NCBI GenBank assembly: GCA_009869945.1
Contig: WIXG01000189.1
Span: forward strand, 90,298-154,297
Source: Mesaphorura yosii
Lineage: Eukaryota > Arthropoda > Collembola > Poduromorpha > Tullbergiidae
DNA: 64,000 bases
Reading direction: 5' to 3'
The position numbers and the translations under genes were made by a program. Below are positions 60,203 to 64,000 of this stretch, one piece after another. A model generated the notes under the pieces. The model made no database searches and was not told the DNA's origin. It worked only from the letters and a program-made list of their open reading frames with translations. Position 1 is the stretch's first letter, and every line of letters begins with the position of its first letter.

Positions 60203-61699
60203 TCATATACATTACATTCTTGAATAACGCCTTTCTTGAATTAATATTCCTTTTTCTTTATCTAGCTGAATTTATCTTTCCCGCAGGTTGGTAATTCTGC
60301 TTATGTTTGTCCAGAGGTATATCACTCACTCCTTTTTTAGGTCAGATCTCTAAACCAGGACACGTGGAGTGATTACGGCTCAAGCAAGTGCTGGTGTTTC
60401 TAAACCAAATTTCAGCCCCCACCACCATCAACATTGATGGCTAAACAAAGAAAAGCCTTCAACTTGAACATCGTAATTTATGACTGTTTGGATTGAGTAA
60501 CGTGAGATTAGCGTTCGTATTTTCATTACCTTTGCCTCATAGCTATCACATCACCAAAGCCAAGTGTTCTGTACCGAGTATAAGGATACTTTAGTCTTGG
60601 AACATTTTTGACGACCTGTATGCGTAGCTTTAACGATTCTCTCAGGTTAGAATAGCAAATTATAGAACTAGTATTTAAGTTATGTGTTCTCGTGCATTTT
60701 CTTGCATCTTCTGTTTAACGTCAATACTCACTTGAATATCGGCAGCCGGTAACAGTTTTTTTTTAAATTTATGACGTAGAGAAGTACATTTCCCTGTCGT
60801 TTGTTAAATTTGACGTCATCAAGGAGCCGTGCATTCAAGAAGCAGTGAAAATTGTTGCTTTATACTTTGACACTAAATTCTGTACATGAGCATCTTCTGT
60901 TCGTAATAAATGTTCGGACTAGTTTAGTGAATTCAAAGTTATTTTGTATTTAACCAAACTTGGTTGTTGACGATCTCCAGATGATTTTATCTTGAACATC
61001 TTGACATAACCTAAAACTCGCATTTTGTACCTGCAAGATTTCACCGACCGATAGACTCAAATTATCGACTAAACATCTTCGCGTACTCCGGATCGGAGTT
61101 CTGCAACAATTAATGCTTCTGGGGCCTGGGGTCTTGTCGAGATTAACCTGGCATGAATTGATTTACACCTACTTGGTGTTCATGATTAATAAGAAGTAAT
61201 TGCAGTGACATGATTAATGAGTCTTGTAAGGCTTTCTATTTAATGTTATTCAGAATCACAAGTCATCCTTTAATCGTACTGATTTCTTGGGATTTTAAAG
61301 AATGGCTGTTTTTTCTGGCTCATGGATCATTCGACTAGACTCCGGTCCCACTAACGTAAAATCCTTCTGAATATCTTCGCTCTAATTAATATTACTGGCT
61401 GTGGGCTGCAAAGAATTGTCTCATAGTGAGTTGGCGTTTTCAAAGCTTTTCACAAAGAACGGTTTGCGCTATTTGTTTCTGCACTGCGGTGAGGTTATCT
61501 TCATTTTTATTGCAAAATCATTCATTAAATTGCATATACTTAATAAACGTTTAAAAGTTGCGTACAAATACTGTGCATTACTTTGCCCTGCATGAATAAA
61601 TCCAATTTGTGGTTGCAAGTGCTACAACTCGACTGCACTCCTATAAAAATCTGAAAGAATGTAGTAACTAGAATCCGCTGCACGTTATCTAGTGCAAAT
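60203..61699. other. Interval between convergent Pcmt and the LRP11-like gene
   Basis: This holds the Pcmt 3' UTR, with an AATAAA at about 60905-60910, and the 3' UTR of the minus-strand gene ending at 61700. No coding gene was recognised. Confidence 0.5.
60905..60910 (+). terminator. Candidate poly(A) signal of Pcmt (AATAAA)
   Basis: AATAAA about 700 nt past the Pcmt stop. I noticed no earlier canonical hexamer in the interval. Confidence 0.35.
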
Positions 61700-63242
61700 T
61701 CAGAGGTACATGCCGTCGACCAAGTAATCAGGATCAAGTCGATTCTTTCCTCTTCGCCTTGCACCAGATTTTCTGTGACGGATTCGACAGCCGAGGATGA
61801 GAATCATCATAATCGACATGGCGATTCCCATTATAAATGCGAATATAGCACCACCACCAGGAACACTGTCCACTGCATCTGAAATCACCAGAGCCAAATA
61901 TGAGCTTGCGTTTTATAGTCATTCGGGCACACAATTTTTCGTAAAGTTACCTTTGTCAACTTCGAGATTCGGATTCGATACGGCTGCGAGAGCGGTTTTC
62001 TGCAGCAAATTTTGCACAAGTTTATCCTCGTCATGAATTTCATGCTTATGATCGTTTGCGAAATTTTGTTGCACGGACTTCTTGGTTGTTGGTGCCGACG
62101 TTGTGGTTGTTGACGACGTCATGGTTGGAGTTACTGCATCTTTGACTTGTGGTGGCAGCAGCGCAGGTGCTACATGTTGACCACCTACGCCAGATTATGT
62201 AGCGCGATAAATATGGCAGATTGTTTCTACTGTAGCTCCATAAATAGCATTAGGCTGATGAACTTACCGTTGAACACGGGATTGAAAAAGGGTTGCTGCT
62301 GTTGTTGTAATTGTTGTTGATTCTCTAAAGAAAGTTGCATATTGTTATTGTACTGCAGTTGCGGTAGTTGTTGCTGTTGCATTGACGGAGAATTTAACAT
62401 TTGCTGTCCTGCACCTTGGTCTTTGCTTAGAAACCCGGGAGCATACGGTGGCAGATATCCATAATTATGGTTGACTCCTCCTACATCAAGTGCATATTCA
62501 AGTTCATTATTAGGAAGATCATTGCACGAATGGAATGGCATTTCCGAAGACGTTACCATAATTTGGACTGTGAACCGGCGGCCCGTAAGGAGTCAGTATG
62601 TCGGCATTGCTGTAGTCGTACGATTTCCAATACGGATTGTTTCTGCAAACGAAAAGGCGTCAAATTTTCAAGATTGCATGATGCATAAAACAATTACACC
62701 GGTTTCTACAATTTCTAATAGCCAAACAACATCTGCCATTTTTTCATCTCGCAATACGATTGTTCCGTAGCGGTGCGCTCCGATAGAAATTCACAAAGCG
62801 AAGCCAGAGATGAAATTAATTAACATTTCATTGTCAAGTGCTTACTGTTGCTGCTGCTGCAGTCTCCGCTGTTGCAAAAGGGCTTGCTGCTGCTGCTGTG
62901 ATGATCCGTACGTCTCATCAAGAATGCCACCATCTTTGTGGCTGAAGATGTTGCGATGATCAATTGCGTTAACATTGACATCATCAAAATTGTTGTAGCC
63001 TTTGTCAACAATGCTTCCTCCTCTTGAGTTGGGTGGCTGCAACAATTGCTGCTGCTGCTGTTGCAGTTGACTGAGACGCAAATCTTCCGCCCGTGACGAA
63101 GATAACAAACTTGGTGGTAATCCTTTATCCAAGAGTAGCGAACTGTCACCAACTGCAGAATTTCCGGATATGCCAGTCGCGGATGCGCCGCTGCCGTGTG
63201 AAGCTTGAGCGTCCTTCTGTTGCTGCTTCAGAACTTGATCGA
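61700..63242 (-). CDS. C-terminal part of a Gln-rich single-pass membrane protein, LRP11-like tail
   Basis: Six exons in minus-strand order: 63242-62846, 62642-62557, 62480-62268, 62184-61951, 61878-61700, plus at least one upstream exon not found (the first one seen needs one base from it). About 368 residues are visible. The extracellular part is low-complexity: runs of Gln coded by CAG/CAA, Asn/Pro/Tyr-rich blocks (NNPYWKSYDY, YGYLPPYAPGF) and a Thr-rich stem. A single membrane segment follows (GGAIFAFIMGIAMSIMMILIL), then a short basic tail ending LDPDYLVDGMYL. I recall a similar C-terminus, YLINGMYL, in the LDL-receptor-related protein LRP11 (MANSC, PKD and LDL-A domains outside the cell). 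The diagnostic extracellular domains would lie in exons beyond the right edge, so the family is an inference. The 76-nt intron at 62481-62556 is needed to keep the frame. Confidence 0.6.
62835..63070. repeat. CAG/CTG triplet tracts coding for poly-Gln
   Basis: Interrupted CTG/TTG triplets on the plus strand (CAG/CAA on the minus strand) encode Gln runs in the LRP11-like protein at 62845-62900 and 63040-63070. A similar tract is at 62283-62385. Mixed CAG and CAA codons suggest selection or age rather than a recent pure expansion. Confidence 0.7.
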
Positions 63243-63400
63243 CTGAAATTAAGTCAACGATAGCGAAATGAATTAAAGAGAGTCGAGATTCAGAAATGCC
63301 ATGCCACATCCGAGATTGGACTTGTTTCGACAACCCTTTGCCTTTTTGGCAACTCTGACTTTGCTAATTCAAGAACGCCAGCGCTGTGTGGCTTGATTTG

Positions 63401-63758
63401 CTAATCATAAACTGCTAATCTGCCTGGGCCTCTCCGTCTTTGGTCAAGATCAGTTTCTATCTGCAATTTAATTGATGAAACTACAAAGTGAGATGACGAG
63501 ATGACTGATTACGTTACGCTCTATTTAAGAAGCACAAAGATTAAGCGTCAAAACAGGAGACAAGTTTTATCGGAAGCACACATTAGAGTCTAATTTTGGT
63601 TTATTTACTTCATGCAGTTCATATCCTTTGATTTGTATGAGACCTGAGACCACGTTTAAACTTGGAGGAAGCAACTTTCTCGGTACAAGCGGAGTCATCA
63701 TTTGAAAGTGGCTAACATTAACATCCTCACCGAGTCGTAATTTCACTGGCAACGCCAT
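63401..63758 (-). CDS. Possible small two-exon gene (78 aa), family unknown
   Basis: Exon 63758-63582 (59 codons from an ATG) joins in phase 0 to exon 63460-63401 through a 121-nt intron with a weak donor (GTGTGC) and a good acceptor (TTAAATTGCAG). The product would be about 78 residues, starting MALPVKLRLGEDVNVSHFQM, with a middle block GLIQIKGYELHE and a basic end (QRRRGPGRLAVYD). Its even composition looks more protein-like than the chance frames around it. I do not recognise a family. It lies on the same strand as the LRP11-like gene, either upstream of it or nested in one of its introns; its donor phase does not fit that gene's next exon, so I keep it separate. Confidence 0.35.
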
Positions 63759-64000
63759 TTAATGCTCTTGATCTCGATCGTCATTAAACAAAATAGGGGA
63801 GCGCAAACGTTTGCTTCAGATTGTCAATGTCATTGTATACTTCGAGACAAAAGAAAATTTCATCAAATCAACAATGAAATTGCACTCGAAATCAGGTTAA
63901 CTGCAGCGCAGCACAAAAGAAACCTAAAATGTGACGAATTTCATTTCATTGTGAAATTAGTCGTTAGTTGTTAATTTGACTAATTGGAAGAACGTTTTTT

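Noticed and set aside
62557-62642. Reading through to the TGA after NAIPFVQ as the end of the LRP11-like protein
   Set aside because: A 76-nt intron (62556-62481, GTAACG to TGTAG) restores phase with all downstream exons, including the membrane segment and tail.

Overview
This is animal nuclear DNA, most likely from an arthropod (pancrustacean). Genes have many introns (GT-AG, mostly 60-120 nt in the compact genes), the base composition is AT-rich, and one gene is an orthologue of the Hippo-pathway scaffold Expanded that carries the arthropod TSGIVS degron. I cannot fix the species. Most open frames in the window are chance frames. The real genes were recovered by joining exons whose reading phases agree.

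Layout. 1-18.1 kb: a long stretch without a recognisable gene, with two weak small ORFs and one orphan TATA box. 18.1-29.0 kb: a dense housekeeping cluster. It holds mRpL48 (-) divergent from Prx5 (+); CutA (-) divergent from a CEBPZOS-like gene (+); a UQCC3-like small membrane protein (+); tubulin cofactor C (TBCC, +); and the histone-transcription coactivator NPAT (-), convergent with TBCC. 29-39.4 kb: a second gene-poor stretch with one tRNA-like element. 39.4-57.4 kb: expanded (+), about 18 kb from start codon to stop, with a FERM domain built from many small exons and one 3.6-kb exon. A decayed antisense gene encoding a GIY-YIG-like domain sits inside one of its introns. 59.0-60.2 kb: protein-L-isoaspartate O-methyltransferase (Pcmt, +). 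61.7-63.3 kb to the right edge: the 3' part of a minus-strand gene for a Gln-rich single-pass membrane protein with an LRP11-like tail. A possible 78-residue, two-exon gene lies just upstream on the same strand.

How the genes relate. Five neighbours (mRpL48, Prx5, perhaps CutA, CEBPZOS-like, UQCC3-like) make or are expected to make mitochondrial proteins. They are arranged in divergent pairs and in a very tight head-to-tail trio. NPAT and Expanded are cell-cycle and growth regulators.

Main observations. (1) mRpL48 and Prx5, back to back, have clearly similar mitochondrial presequences, as if an inverted first-exon duplication supplied the targeting signal. (2) The Expanded phosphodegron TSGIVS is split across an exon junction, and the 42-nt micro-exon holding its second half could be skipped in frame. 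(3) CEBPZOS-like, UQCC3-like and TBCC are 87 and 154 nt apart with no poly(A) signal between them, so they may share a transcript. (4) An antisense, intron-bearing pseudogene with GIY-YIG features lies inside expanded. No database search was possible; identities rest on recognised motifs and on consistent splice phases.
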